DNA of 64,000 nucleotides from Auanema rhodensis (Eukaryota > Nematoda > Chromadorea > Rhabditida > Rhabditidae), in the NCBI GenBank assembly GCA_964057225.1, contig OZ059897.1, positions 3,038,001 through 3,102,000 on the forward strand. Direction: 5' to 3'. The position numbers and the translations under genes were made by a program. Of this stretch, positions 11,232 to 25,271 are shown in pieces (the stretch's first letter is position 1; every line of letters starts with the position of its first letter). The notes under the pieces were generated by a model, which ran no database searches, had not been told where the DNA came from, and worked only from the letters and a program-made list of their open reading frames with translations.

Positions 11232-12635
11232 CGATTTTCACCCTGAAGAAATGATTTTTTCGTTGAAAAACATTGTCCATCGTATTCGTCTTGAAAAAAG
11301 GAATCTAAAAACATCTACTTTTTGTGAAATTATTTAGAAATTTTTCGGGAAAATTTTTGTCAAAATGTTTTTGGAAGCAATGTTGAGTGTACATGGGAAC
11401 TCAGCATACACTAATGCATTATTTTTCAAACGATCATAACTAATTTTTGTATAGAGCGTTTCTCAATGTAGTATAGTGCATTCGATGCGGATTTTTAAGC
11501 TGCGTCGATCTGTGTTATCAGATTTGAGTTAGCTTAAAAATGCACCGAGATATCAACTGATATATGTTCACACTTATATCCTCGATTTTCACCCTGAAGA
11601 AATGATTTTTTCGTTGAAAAACATTGTCCATCGTATTCGTCTTGAAAAAAGGAATCTAAAAACATCTACTTTTTGTGAAATTATTTAGAAATTTTTCGGT
11701 AAAATTTTTGTCACAATGTTTTTGGAAGCAATGTTGAGTGTACATGGGAACTCAGCATACACTAATGCATTATTTTTCAAACGATCATAACTAATTTTTG
11801 TATAGAGCGTTTCTCAATGTAGTATAGTGCATTCGATGCGGATTTTTAAGCTGCGTCGATCTGTGTTATCAGATTTGAGTTAGCTTAAAAATGCACCGAG
11901 ATATCAACTGATATATGTTCACACTTATATCCTCGATTTTCACCCTGAAGAAATGATTTTTTCGTTGAAAAACATTGTCCATCGTATTCGTCTTGAAAAA
12001 AGGAATCTAAAAACATCTACTTTTTGTGAAATTATTTAGAAATTTTTCGGGAAAATTTTTGTCAAAATGTTTTTGGAAGCAATGTTGAGTGTACATGGGA
12101 ACTCAGCATACACTAATGCATTATTTTTCAAACGATCATAACTAATTTTTGTATAGAGCGTTTCTCAATGTAGTATAGTGCATTCGATGCGGATTTTTAA
12201 GCTGCGTCGATCTGTGTTATCAGATTTGGGTTAGCTTAAAAATGCACCGAGATATCAACTGATATATGTTCACACTTATATCCTCGATTTTCACCCTGAA
12301 GAAATGATTTTTTCGTTGAAAAACATTGTCCATCGTATTCGTCTTGAAAAAAGGAATCTAAAAACATCTACTTTTTGTGAAATTATTTAGAAATTTTTCG
12401 GTAAAATTTTTGTCACAATGTTTTTGGAAGCAATGTTGAGTGTACATGGGAACTCAGCATACACTAATGCATTATTTTTCAAACGATCATAACTAATTTT
12501 TGTATAGAGCGTTTCTCAATGTAGTATAGTGCATTCGATGCGGATTTTTAAGCTGCGTCGATCTGTGTTATCAGATTTGAGTTAGCTTAAAAATGCACCG
12601 AGATATCAACTGATATATGTTCACACTTATATCCT
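11232..12635. repeat. Dimer HOR, 702 bp, two copies (CGGT marker)
   Basis: Monomers 11232/11583 and 11934/12285. The second member of each pair has TTTTTCGGTAAAA (T at 11700 and 12402, exactly 702 apart) and GTCACAATG. The first member has CGGGAAAA and GTCAAAATG. All carry the GAGTTAG tail except a private GGGTTAG at about 12230. The near-identity suggests recent two-monomer unequal exchange. Confidence 0.88.
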
Positions 12636-15600
12636 CGATTTTCACCCTGAAGAAATGATTTTTTCGTTGAAAAACATTGTCCATCGTATTCGTCTTGAAA
12701 AAAGGAATCTAAAAACATCTACTTTTTGTGAAATTATTTAGAAATTTTTCGGGAAAATTTTTGTCAAAATGTTTTTGGAAGCAATGTTGAGTGTACATGG
12801 GAACTCAACATACACTAATGCATTATTTTTCATACGATCATAACTAATTTTTGTATAAAGCGTTTCTCAATGTAGTATAGTGCATTCGATGCGGATTTTT
12901 AAGCTGCGTTGATCTGTGTTATCAGATTTGAGTTAACTTAAAAATGCACCGAGATATCAACTGATATATGTTCACACTTATATCCTCGATTTTTACCCTG
13001 AAGAAATGATTTTTTTGTTGAAAAACATTGTCCATCGTATTCGTCTTGAAAAAAGGAATCTAAAAACATCTACTTTTTGTGAAATTATTTAGAAATTTTT
13101 CGGGAAAATTTTTGTCAAAATGTTTTTGGAAGCAATGTTGAGTGTACATGGGAACTCAGCATACACTAATGCATTATTTTTCAAACGATCATAACTAATT
13201 TTTGTATAGAGCGTTTCTCAATGTAGTATAGTGCATTCGATGCGGATTTTTAAGCTGCGTCGATCTGTGTTATCAGATTTGAGTTAGCTTAAAAATGCAC
13301 CGAGATATCAACTGATATATGTTCACACTTATATCCTCGATTTTCACCCTGAAGAAATGATTTTTTCGTTAACAAACATTGTCCATCGTATTCGTCTTGA
13401 AAAAAGAAATCTAAAAACATCTACTTTTTGTGAAATTATTTAGAAATTTTTCGGGAAAATTTTTGTCAAAATGTTTTTGGAAGCAATGTTGAGTGTACAT
13501 GGGAACTCAACATACACTAATGCATTATTTTTCAAACGATCATAACTAATTTTTGTATAGAGTGTTTCTCAATGTAGTATAGTGCATTCGATGCGGATTT
13601 TTAAGCTGCGTCGATCTGTGTTATCAGATTTGCGCTAGCTTAAAAATGCACCGAGTAATCAACTGATATAGGTTCACACTTATATCCTCGATTTTCACCC
13701 TGAAGAATTAATTTTTTCGTTAACAAACATTGTCCATCGTATTCGTCTTGAAAAAAGGAATCTAAAAATATCTACTTTTTGTGAAATTATTTAGAAATTT
13801 TTCGGGAAAATTTTTGTCAAAATGTTTTTGGAAGCAATGTTGAGTGTACATGGGAACTCAACATACACTAATGCATTATTTTTCAAACGATCATAACTAA
13901 TTTTTGTATAGAGCGTTTCTCAATGTAGTATAGTGCATTCGATGCGGATTTTTAAGCTGCGTCGATCTGTGTTATCAGATTTGAGTTAGCTTAAAAATGC
14001 ACCGAGATATCAACTGATATATGTTCACACTTATATCCTCGATTTTCACGCTGAAGAAATGATTTTTTCGTTGAAAAACATTGTCCATCGTATTCGTCTT
14101 GAAAAAAGGAATCTAAAAACATCTACTTTTTGTGAAATTATTTAGAAATTTTTCGGGAAAATTTTTGTCAAAATGTTTTTGGAAGCAATGTTGAGTGTAC
14201 ATGGGAACTCAACATACACTAATGCATTATTTTTCATACGATCATAACTAATTTTTGTATAAAGCGTTTCTCAATGTAGTATAGTGCATTCGATGCGGAT
14301 TTTTAAGCTGCGTTGATCTGTGTTATCAGATTTGAGTTAACTTGAAAATGCACCGAGATATCAACTGATATATGTTCACACTTATATCCTCGATTTTTAC
14401 CCTGAAGAAATGATTTTTTTGTTGAAAAACATTGTCCATCGTATTCGTCTTGAAAAAAGGAATCTAAAAACATCTACTTTTTGTGAAATTATTTAGAAAT
14501 TTTTCGGGAAAATTTTTGTCAAAATGTTTTTGGAAGCAATGTTGAGTGTACATGGGAACTCAGCATACACTAATGCATTATTTTTCAAACGATCATAACT
14601 AATTTTTGTATAGAGCGTTTCTCAATGTAGTATAGTGCATTCGATGCGGATTTTTAAGCTGCGTCGATCTGTGTTATCAGATTTGAGTTAGCTTAAAAAT
14701 GCACCGAGATATCAACTGATATATGTTCACACTTATATCCTCGATTTTCACCCTGAAGAAATGATTTTTTCGTTAACAAACATTGTCCATCGTATTCGTC
14801 TTGAAAAAAGAAATCTAAAAACATCTACTTTTTGTGAAATTATTTAGAAATTTTTCGGGAAAATTTTTGTCAAAATGTTTTTGGAAGCAATGTTGAGTGT
14901 ACATGGGAACTCAACATACACTAATGCATTATTTTTCAAACGATCATAACTAATTTTTGTATAGAGTGTTTCTCAATGTAGTATAGTGCATTCGATGCGG
15001 ATTTTTAAGCTGCGTCGATCTGTGTTATCAGATTTGCGCTAGCTTAAAAATGCACCGAGTAATCAACTGATATAGGTTCACACTTATATCCTCGATTTTC
15101 ACCCTGAAGAATTAATTTTTTCGTTAACAAACATTGTCCATCGTATTCGTCTTGAAAAAAGGAATCTAAAAACATCTACTTTTTGTGAAATTATTTAGAA
15201 ATTTTTCGGGAAAATTTTTGTCAAAATGTTTTTGGAAGCAATGTTGAGTGTACATGGGAACTCAACATACACTAATGCATTATTTTTCAAACGATCATAA
15301 CTAATTTTTGTATAGAGCGTTTCTCAATGTAGTATAGTGCATTCGATGCGGATTTTTAAGCTGCGTCGATCTGTGTTATCAGATTTGAGTTAGCTTAAAA
15401 ATGCACCGAGATATCAACTGATATATGTTCACACTTATATCCTCGATTTTCACGCTGAAGAAATGATTTTTTCGTTGAAAAACATTGTCCATCGTATTCG
15501 TCTTGAAAAAAGGAATCTAAAAACATCTACTTTTTGTGAAATTATTTAGAAATTTTTCGGGAAAATTTTTGTCAAAATGTTTTTGGAAGCAATGTTGAGT

Positions 15601-16847
15601 GTACATGGGAACTCAACATACACTAATGCATTATTTTTCATACGATCATAACTAATTTTTGTATAAAGCGTTTCTCAATGTAGTATAGTGCATTCGATGC
15701 GGATTTTTAAGCTGCGTTGATCTGTGTTATCAGATTTGAGTTAACTTGAAAATGCACCGAGATATCAACTGATATATGTTCACACTTATATCCTCGATTT
15801 TTACCCTGAAGAAATGATTTTTTTGTTGAAAAACATTGTCCATCGTATTCGTCTTGAAAAAAGGAATCTAAAAACATCTACTTTTTGTGAAATTATTTAG
15901 AAATTTTTCGGGAAAATTTTTGTCAAAATGTTTTTGGAAGCAATGTTGAGTGTACATGGGAACTCAGCATACACTAATGCATTATTTTTCAAACGATCAT
16001 AACTAATTTTTGTATAGAGCGTTTCTCAATGTAGTATAGTGCATTCGATGCGGATTTTTAAGCTGCGTCGATCTGTGTTATCAGATTTGAGTTAGCTTAA
16101 AAATGCACCGAGATATCAACTGATATATGTTCACACTTATATCCTCGATTTTCACCCTGAAGAAATGATTTTTTCGTTAACAAACATTGTCCATCGTATT
16201 CGTCTTGAAAAAAGAAATCTAAAAACATCTACTTTTTGTGAAATTATTTAGAAATTTTTCGGGAAAATTTTTGTCAAAATGTTTTTGGAAGCAATGTTGA
16301 GTGTACATGGGAACTCAACATACACTAATGCATTATTTTTCAAACGATCATAACTAATTTTTGTATAGAGCGTTTCTCAATGTAGTATAGTGCATTCGAT
16401 GCGGATTTTTAAGCTGCGTCGATCTGTGTTATCAGATTTGCGCTAGCTTAAAAATGCACCGAGTAATCAACTGATATAGGTTCACACTTATATCCTCGAT
16501 TTTCACCCTGAAGAATTAATTTTTTCGTTAACAAACATTGTCCATCGTATTCGTCTTGAAAAAAGGAATCTAAAAACATCTACTTTTTGTGAAATTATTT
16601 AGAAATTTTTCGGGAAAATTTTTGTCAAAATGTTTTTGGAAGCAATGTTGAGTGTACATGGGAACTCAACATACACTAATGCATTATTTTTCAAACGATC
16701 ATAACTAATTTTTGTATAGAGCGTTTCTCAATGTAGTATAGTGCATTCGATGCGGATTTTTAAGCTGCGTCGATCTGTGTTATCAGATTTGCGCTAGCTT
16801 AAAAATGCACCGAGTAATCAACTGATATAGGTTCACTCTTATATCCT
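12636..16847. repeat. Tetramer HOR 'A', 1404 bp, nearly three copies
   Basis: The unit runs 12987-14390, 14391-15794 and 15795-16847 (third copy three monomers long). Order: monomer a with TTTTTACCC and TTTTTTTGTTG; b with G front and GTTAACAAAC; c with T front and GTTAACAAAC; d with CACGCTGAAG, CATACG, GTATAAAGCG and GTTAACTTGAAA. Markers recur at exactly 1404: TTTTTACCC (monomer starts 12987, 14391, 15795), GTTAAC (13368, 14772, 16176 and 13719, 15123, 16527), CACGCTG (14047, 15451). Copies 1 and 2 differ at 13769 (T versus C at 15173) by eye. Monomer 12636 is a d-like relative without CACGCTG. Copy 3 departs at its end (GCGCTAG tail, CACTCTT). Confidence 0.93.
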
Positions 16848-19304
16848 CGATTTTCACCCTGAAGAATTAATTTTTTCGTTGAATAACATTGTCCATCGTC
16901 TTTGCCTTGAAAAAAGAAATCTAAAAACTCCTACTTTTTGTGAAATTATTTAGAAATTTTTCGGGAAAATTTTTGTCAAAATGTTTTTGGAAGCAATGTT
17001 GAGTGTACATGGGAACTCAACATACACTAATGCATTATTTTTCATACGATCATAACTAATTTTTGTATAAAGCGTTTCTCAATGTAGTATAGTGCATTCG
17101 ATGCGGATTTTTAAGCTGCGTCGATCTGTGTTATCAGATTTGAGTTAGCTTAAAAATGCACCGAGATATCAACTGATATATGTTCACACTTATATCCTCG
17201 ATTTTCACCCTGAAGAAATGATTTTTTCGTTGAAAAACATTGTCCATCGTATTCGTCTTGAAAAAAGGAATCTAAAAACATCTACTTTTTGTGAAATTAT
17301 TTAGAAATTTTTCGGGAAAATTTTTGTCAAAATGTTTTTGGAAGCAATGTTGAGTGTACATGGGAACTCAACATACACTAATGCATTATTTTTCATACGA
17401 TCATAACTAATTTTTGTATAGAGCGTTTCTCATTGTAGTATAGTGCATTCGATGCGGATTTTTAAGCTGCGTTGATCTGTGTTATCAGATTTGCGCTAGC
17501 TTAAAAATGCACCGAGTAATCAACTGATATAGGTTCACACTTATATCCTCGATTTTCACCCTGAAGAATTATATTTTTCGTTGAATAACATTGTCCATCG
17601 TCTTTGCCTTGAAAAAAAAAATCTAAAAACATCTACTTTTTGTGAAATTATTTAGAAATTTTTCGGGAAAATTTTTGTCAAAATGTTTTTGGAAGCAATG
17701 TTGAGTGTACATGGGAACTCAACATACACTAATGCATTATTTTTCAAACGATCATAACTAATTTTTGTATAGAGCGTTTCTCATTGTAGTATAGTGCATT
17801 CGATGCGGATTTTTAAGCTGCGTTGATCTGTGTTATCAGATTTGCGCTAGCTTAAAAATGCACCGAGTAATCAACTGATATAGGTTCACACTTATATCCT
17901 CGATTTTCACCCTGAAGAATTAATTTTTTCGTTGAATAACATTGTCCATCGTCTTTGCCTTGAAAAAAGAAATCTAAAAACATCTACTTTTTGTGAAATT
18001 ATTTAGAAATTTTTCGGGAAAATTTTTGTCACAATGTTTTTGGAAGCAATGTTGAGTGTACATGGGAACTCAACATACACTAATGCATTATTTTTCAAAC
18101 GATCATAACTAATTTTTGTATTAAGCGTTTATCAATGTAGTATAGTGCATTCGATGCGGATTTTTAAGCTGCGTCGATCTGTGTTATCAGATTTGCGCTA
18201 GCTTGAAAATGCACCGAGATATCAACTGATATAGGTTCACACTTATATCCTCGATTTTCACCCTGAAGAATTAATTTTTTCGTTGAATAACATTGTCCAT
18301 CGTCTTTGCCTTGAAAAAAGGAATCTAAAAACATCTACTTTTTGTGAAATTATTTAGAAATTTTTCGGGAAAATTTTTGTCACAATGTTTTTGGAAGCAA
18401 TGTTGAGTGTACATGGGAACTCAGCATACACTAATGCATTATTTTTCAAACGATCTTAACTAATTTTTGTATAGAGCGTTTCTCAATGTAGTATAGTGCA
18501 TTCGATGCGGATTTTTAAGCTGCGTCGATCTGTGTTATCAGATTTGAGTTAGCTTAAAAATGCACCGAGATATCAACTGATATATGTTCACACTTATATC
18601 CTCGATTTTCACCCTGAAGAAATGATTTTTTCGTTGAAAAACATTGTCCATCGTATTCGTCTTGAAAAAAAGAATCTAAAAACATCTACTTTTTGTGAAA
18701 TTATTCAGAAATTTTTCGGGAAAATTTTTGTCAAAATGTTTTTGGAAGCAATGTTGAGTGTACATGGGAACTCAACATACACTAATGCATTATTTTTCAA
18801 ACGATCATAACTAATTTTTGTATGGAGCGTTTCTCAATGTAGTATAGTGCATTCGATGCGGATTTTTAAGCTGCGTTGATCTGTGTTATCAGATTTGCGC
18901 TAGCTTAAAAATGCACCGAGTAATCAACTGATATAGGTTCACACTTATATCCTCGATTTTCACCCTGAAGAATTAATTTTTTCGTTGAATAACATTGTCC
19001 ATTGTCTTTGCCTTGAAAAAAGAAATCTAAAAACTCCTACTTTTTGTGAAATTATTTAGAAATTTTTCGGGAAAATTTTTGTCACAATGTTTTTGGAAGC
19101 AATGTTGAGTGTACATGGGAACTCAGCATACACTAATGCATTATTTTTCAAACGATCATAACTAATTTTTGTATAGAGCGTTTCTCAATGTAGTATAGTG
19201 CATTCGATGCGGATTTTTAAGCTGCGTCGATCTGTGTTATCAGATTTGAGTTAGCTTAAAATTGCACCGAGATATCAACTGATATATGTTCACACTTATA
19301 TCCT
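16848..19304. repeat. Monomers 49-55, mixed subtypes
   Basis: Seven monomers without a clear HOR. Those at 17199 and 17550 share the rare TCTCATTG. Monomer 17550 also has a private TTATATTTTTCG front and a run of ten A. Monomer 17901 has GTATTAAGCGTTTATC, which reappears in tetramer HOR 'B'. Monomer 18252 has a private CGATCTTAAC. Monomer 18603 carries the open 62-codon frame. Monomer 18954 has CCATTGTCTTTGCC and a private AAAATTGCACC. Confidence 0.82.
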
Positions 19305-21059
19305 CGATTTTCACCCTGAAGAAATGATTTTTTCGTTGAAAAACATTGTCCATCGTATTCGTCTTGAAAAAAGGAATCTAAAAACATCTACTTTTTGTGA
19401 AATTATTTAGAAATTTTTCGGGAAAATTTTTGTCAAAATGTTTTTGGAAGCAATGTTGAGTGTACATGGGAACTCAACATACACTAATGCATTATTTTTC
19501 ATACGATCATAACTAATTTTTGTATAAAGCGTTTCTCAATGTAGTATAGTGCATTCGAGGCGGATTTTTAAGCTGCGTTGATCTGTGTTATCAGATTTGA
19601 GTTAACTTAAAAATGCACCGAGATATCAACTGATATATGTTCACACTTATATCCTCGATTTTCACCCTGAAGAAATGATTTTTTCGTTGAAAAACATTGT
19701 CCATCGTATTCGTCTTGAAAAAAAGAATCTAAAAACATCTACTTTTTGTGAAATTATTCAGAAATTTTTCGGGAAAATTTTTGTCAAAATGTTTTTGGAA
19801 GCAATGTTGAGTGTACATGGGAACTCAACATACACTAATGCATTATTTTTCATACGATCATAACTAATTTTTGTATAAAGCGTTTCTCAATGTAGTATAG
19901 TGCATTCGAGGCGGATTTTTAAGCTGCGTTGATCTGTGTTATCAGATTTGAGTTAACTTAAAAATGCACCGAGATATCAACTGATATATGTTCACACTTA
20001 TATCCTCGATTTTCACCCTGAAGAAATGATTTTTTTGTTGAAAAACATTGTCCATCGTATTCGTCTTGAAAAAAGGAATCTAAAAACATCTACTTTTTGT
20101 GAAATTATTTAGAAATTTTTCGGGAAAATTTTTGTCAAAATGTTTTTGGAAGCAATGTTGAGTGTACATGGGAACTCAGCATACACTAATGCATTATTTT
20201 TCAAACGATCATAACTAATTTTTGTATAGAGCGTTTCTCAATGTAGTATAGTGCATTCGATGCGGATTTTTAAGCTGCGTCGATCTGTGTTATCAGATTT
20301 GAGTTAGCTTAAAAATGCACCGAGATATCAACTGATATATGTTCACACTTATATCCTCGATTTTCACCCTGAAGAAATGATTTTTTCGTTGAAAAACATT
20401 GTCCATCGTATTCGTCTTGAAAAAAAGAATCTAAAAACATCTACTTTTTGTGAAATTATTCAGAAATTTTTCGGGAAAATTTTTGTCAAAATGTTTTTGG
20501 AAGCAATGTTGAGTGTACATGGGAACTCAACATACACTAATGCATTATTTTTCATACGATCATAACTAATTTTTGTATAAAGCGTTTCTCAATGTAGTAT
20601 AGTGCATTCGAGGCGGATTTTTAAGCTGCGTTGATCTGTGTTATCAGATTTGAGTTAACTTAAAAATGCACCGAGATATCAACTGATATATGTTCACACT
20701 TATATCCTCGATTTTCACCCTGAAGAAATGATTTTTTTGTTGAAAAACATTGTCCATCGTATTCGTCTTGAAAAAAGGAATCTAAAAACATCTACTTTTT
20801 GTGAAATTATTTAGAAATTTTTCGGGAAAATTTTTGTCAAAATGTTTTTGGAAGCAATGTTGAGTGTACATGGGAACTCAACATACACTAATGCATTATT
20901 TTTCATACGATCATAACTAATTTTTGTATAAAGCGTTTCTCAATGTAGTATAGTGCATTCGAGGCGGATTTTTAAGCTGCGTTGATCTGTGTTATCAGAT
21001 TTGAGTTAACTTAAAAATGCACCGAGATATCAACTGATATATGTTCACACTTATATCCT
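19305..21059. repeat. Monomers 56-60 with the GAGGCGG marker
   Basis: Monomers 19305, 19656, 20358 and 20709 share ATTCGAGGCGG (others have ATTCGATGCGG), CATACG, GTATAAAGCG and GTTAACTT. Those at 19656 and 20358 carry the open 62-codon frame with a Lys-to-Ile change near its end. Monomers 20007 and 20709 both have TTTTTTTGTTG, so 19656-20357 and 20358-21059 form an imperfect dimer duplication. Confidence 0.83.
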
Positions 21060-23867
21060 CGATTTTCACCCTGAAGAAATGATTTTTTCGTTGAAAAACA
21101 TTGTCCATCGTATTCGTCTTGAAAAAAGGAATCTAAAAACATCTACTTTTTGTGAAATTATTTAGAAATTTTTCGGGAAACTTTTTGTCAAAATGTTTTT
21201 GGAAGCAATGTTGAGTGTACATGGGAACTCAACATACACTAATGCATTATTTTTCAAACGATCATAACTAATTTTTGTATTAAGCGTTTATCAATGTAGT
21301 ATAGTGCATTCGATGCGGATTTTTAAGCTGCGTCGATCTGTGTTATCAGATTTGCGCTAGCTTGAAAATGCACCGAGATATCAACTGATATAGGTTCACA
21401 CTTATATCCTCGATTTTCACCCTGAAGAATTAATTTTTTCGTTGAATAACATTGTCCATCGTCTTTGCCTTGAAAAAAAGAATCTAAAAACATCTACTTT
21501 TTGTGAAATTATTCAGAAATTTTTCGGGAAAATTTTTGTCAAAATGTTTTTGGAAGCAATGTTGAGTGTACATGGGAACTCAACATACACTAATGCATTA
21601 TTTTTCATACGATCATAACTAATTTTTGTATAAAGCGTTTCTCAATGTAGTATAGTGCATTCGAGGCGGATTTTTAAGCTGCGTTGATCTGTGTTATCAG
21701 ATTTGAGTTAGCTTAAAAATGCACCAAGATATCAACTGATATATGTTCACACTTATATCCTCGATTTTCACCCTGAAGAATTAATTTTTTCGTTGAATAA
21801 CATTGTCCATCGTCTTTGCCTTGAAAAAAAGAATCTAAAAACATCTACTTTTTGTGAAATTATTCAGAAATTTTTCGGGAAAATTTTTGTCAAAATGTTT
21901 TTGGAAGCAATGTTGAGTGTACATGGGAACTCAACATACACTAATGCATTATTTTTCATACGATCATAACTAATTTTTGTATAAAGCGTTTCTCAATGTA
22001 GTATAGTGCATTCGAGGCGGATTTTTAAGCTGCGTTGATCTGTGTTATCAGATTTGAGTTAACTTAAAAATGCACCGAGATATCAACTGATATATGTTCA
22101 CACTTATATCCTCGATTTTCACCCTGAAGAAATGATTTTTTTGTTGAAAAACATTGTCCATCGTATTCGTCTTGAAAAAAGGAATCTAAAAACATCTACT
22201 TTTTGTGAAATTATTTAGAAATTTTTCGGGAAAAATTTTGTCAAAATGTTTTTGGAAGCAATGTTGAGTGTACATGGGAACTCAGCATACACTAATGCAT
22301 TATTTTTCAAACGATCATAACTAATTTTTGTATAGAGCGTTTCTCAATGTAGTATAGTGCATTCGATGCGGATTTTTAAGCTGCGTCGATCTGTGTTATC
22401 AGATTTGAGTTAGCTTAAAAATGCACCGAGATATCAACTGATATATGTTCACACTTATATCCTCGATTTTCACCCTGAAGAAATGATTTTTTCGTTGAAA
22501 AACATTGTCCATCGTATTCGTCTTGAAAAAAGGAATCTAAAAACATCTACTTTTTGTGAAATTATTTAGAAATTTTTCGGGAAACTTTTTGTCAAAATGT
22601 TTTTGGAAGCAATGTTGAGTGTACATGGGAACTCAACATACACTAATGCATTATTTTTCAAACGATCATAACTAATTTTTGTATTAAGCGTTTATCAATG
22701 TAGTATAGTGCATTCGATGCGGATTTTTAAGCTGCGTCGATCTGTGTTATCAGATTTGCGCTAGCTTGAAAATGCACCGAGATATCAACTGATATAGGTT
22801 CACACTTATATCCTCGATTTTCACCCTGAAGAATTAATTTTTTCGTTGAATAACATTGTCCATCGTCTTTGCCTTGAAAAAAAGAATCTAAAAACATCTA
22901 CTTTTTGTGAAATTATTCAGAAATTTTTCGGGAAAATTTTTGTCAAAATGTTTTTGGAAGCAATGTTGAGTGTACATGGGAACTCAACATACACTAATGC
23001 ATTATTTTTCATACGATCATAACTAATTTTTGTATAAAGCGTTTCTCAATGTAGTATAGTGCATTCGAGGCGGATTTTTAAGCTGCGTTGATCTGTGTTA
23101 TCAGATTTGAGTTAGCTTAAAAATGCACCAAGATATCAACTGATATATGTTCACACTTATATCCTCGATTTTCACCCTGAAGAATTAATTTTTTCGTTGA
23201 ATAACATTGTCCATCGTCTTTGCCTTGAAAAAAAGAATCTAAAAACATCTACTTTTTGTGAAATTATTCAGAAATTTTTCGGGAAAATTTTTGTCAAAAT
23301 GTTTTTGGAAGCAATGTTGAGTGTACATGGGAACTCAACATACACTAATGCATTATTTTTCATACGATCATAACTAATTTTTGTATAAAGCGTTTCTCAA
23401 TGTAGTATAGTGCATTCGAGGCGGATTTTTAAGCTGCGTTGATCTGTGTTATCAGATTTGAGTTAACTTAAAAATGCACCGAGATATCAACTGATATATG
23501 TTCACACTTATATCCTCGATTTTCACCCTGAAGAAATGATTTTTTTGTTGAAAAACATTGTCCATCGTATTCGTCTTGAAAAAAGGAATCTAAAAACATC
23601 TACTTTTTGTGAAATTATTTAGAAATTTTTCGGGAAAAATTTTGTCAAAATGTTTTTGGAAGCAATGTTGAGTGTACATGGGAACTCAGCATACACTAAT
23701 GCATTATTTTTCAAACGATCATAACTAATTTTTGTATAGAGCGTTTCTCAATGTAGTATAGTGCATTCGATGCGGATTTTTAAGCTGCGTCGATCTGTGT
23801 TATCAGATTTGAGTTAGCTTAAAAATGCACCGAGATATCAACTGATATATGTTCACACTTATATCCT
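21060..23867. repeat. Tetramer HOR 'B', 1404 bp, two copies
   Basis: Copies are 21060-22463 and 22464-23867. The first monomer has GGGAAACTTTTTG (C at 21181 and 22585) and GTATTAAGCGTTTATC. The second and third are T-front with CAG in the centre, CATACG and GAGGCGG, the second also with GCACCAAG (changed base at 21726 and 23130). The fourth has TTTTTTTGTTG and GGGAAAAATTTTG (21231+1000-scale equivalents at 22231 and 23635). Every marker recurs at exactly 1404. The last two monomers of this unit also open the long segment duplicated at 38464. Confidence 0.93.
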
Positions 23868-25271
23868 CGATTTTCACCCTGAAGAAATGATTTTTTCGTT
23901 AAAAAACATTGTCCATCGTATTCGTCTTGAAAAAAGGAATCTAAAAACATCTACTTTTTGTGAAATTATTTAGAAATTTTTCGGGAAAATTTTTGTCAAA
24001 ATGTTTTTGGAAGCAATGTTGAGTGTACATGGGAACTCAACATACACTAATGCATTATTTTTCAAACGATCATAACTAATTTTTGTATAGAGTGTTTCTC
24101 AATGTAGTATAGTGCATTCGATGCGGATTTTTAAGCTGCGTCGATCTGTGTTATCAGATTTGCGCTAGCTTAAAAATGCACCGAGTAATCAACTGATATA
24201 GGTTCACACTTATATCCTCGATTTTCACCCTGAAGAATTAATTTTTTCGTTGAATAACATTGTCCATCGTCTTTGCCTTGAAAAAAGAAATCTAAAAACT
24301 CCTACTTTTTGTGAAATTATTTAGAAATTTTTCGGGAAAATTTTTGTCACAATGTTTTTGGAAGCAATGTTGAGTGTACATGGGAACTCAGCATACACTA
24401 ATGCATTATTTTTCAAACGATCATAACTAATTTTTGTATAGAGCGTTTCTCAATGTAGTATAGTGCATTCGATGCGGATTTGTAAGCTGCGTCGATCTGT
24501 GTTATCAGATTTGAGTTAGCTTAAAAATGCACCGAGATATCAACTGATATATGTTCACACTTATATCCTCGATTTTCACCCTGAAGAAATGATTTTTTCG
24601 TTGAAAAACATTGTCCATCGTATTCGTCTTGAAAAAAGGAATCTAAAAACATCTACTTTTTGTGAAATTATTTAGAAATTTTTCGGGAAAATTTTTGTCA
24701 AAATGTTTTTGGAAGCAATGTTGAGTGTACATGGGAACTCAACATACACTAATGCATTATTTTTCAAACGATCATAACTAATTTTTGTATAGAGCGTTTC
24801 TCAATGTAGTATAGTGCATTCGATGCGGATTTTTAAGCTGCGTCGATCTGTGTTATCAGATTTGCGCTAGCTTGAAAATGCACCGAGATATCAACTGATA
24901 TAGGTTCACACTTATATCCTCGATTTTCACCCTGAAGAATTAATTTTTTCGTTGAATAACATTGTCCATCGTCTTTGCCTTGAAAAAAAGGATTTAAAAA
25001 CATCTACTTTTTGTGAAATTATTTAGAAATTTTTCGGGAAAATTTTTGTCACAATGTTTTTGGAAGCAATGTTGAGTGTACATGGGAACTCAGCATACAC
25101 TAATGCATTATTTTTCAAACGATCATAACTAATTTTTGTATAGAGCGTTTCTCAATGTAGTATAGTGCATTCGATGCGGATTTGTAAGCTGCGTCGATCT
25201 GTGTTATCAGATTTGAGTTAGCTTAAAAATGCACCGAGATATCAACTGATATATGTTCACACTTATATCCT

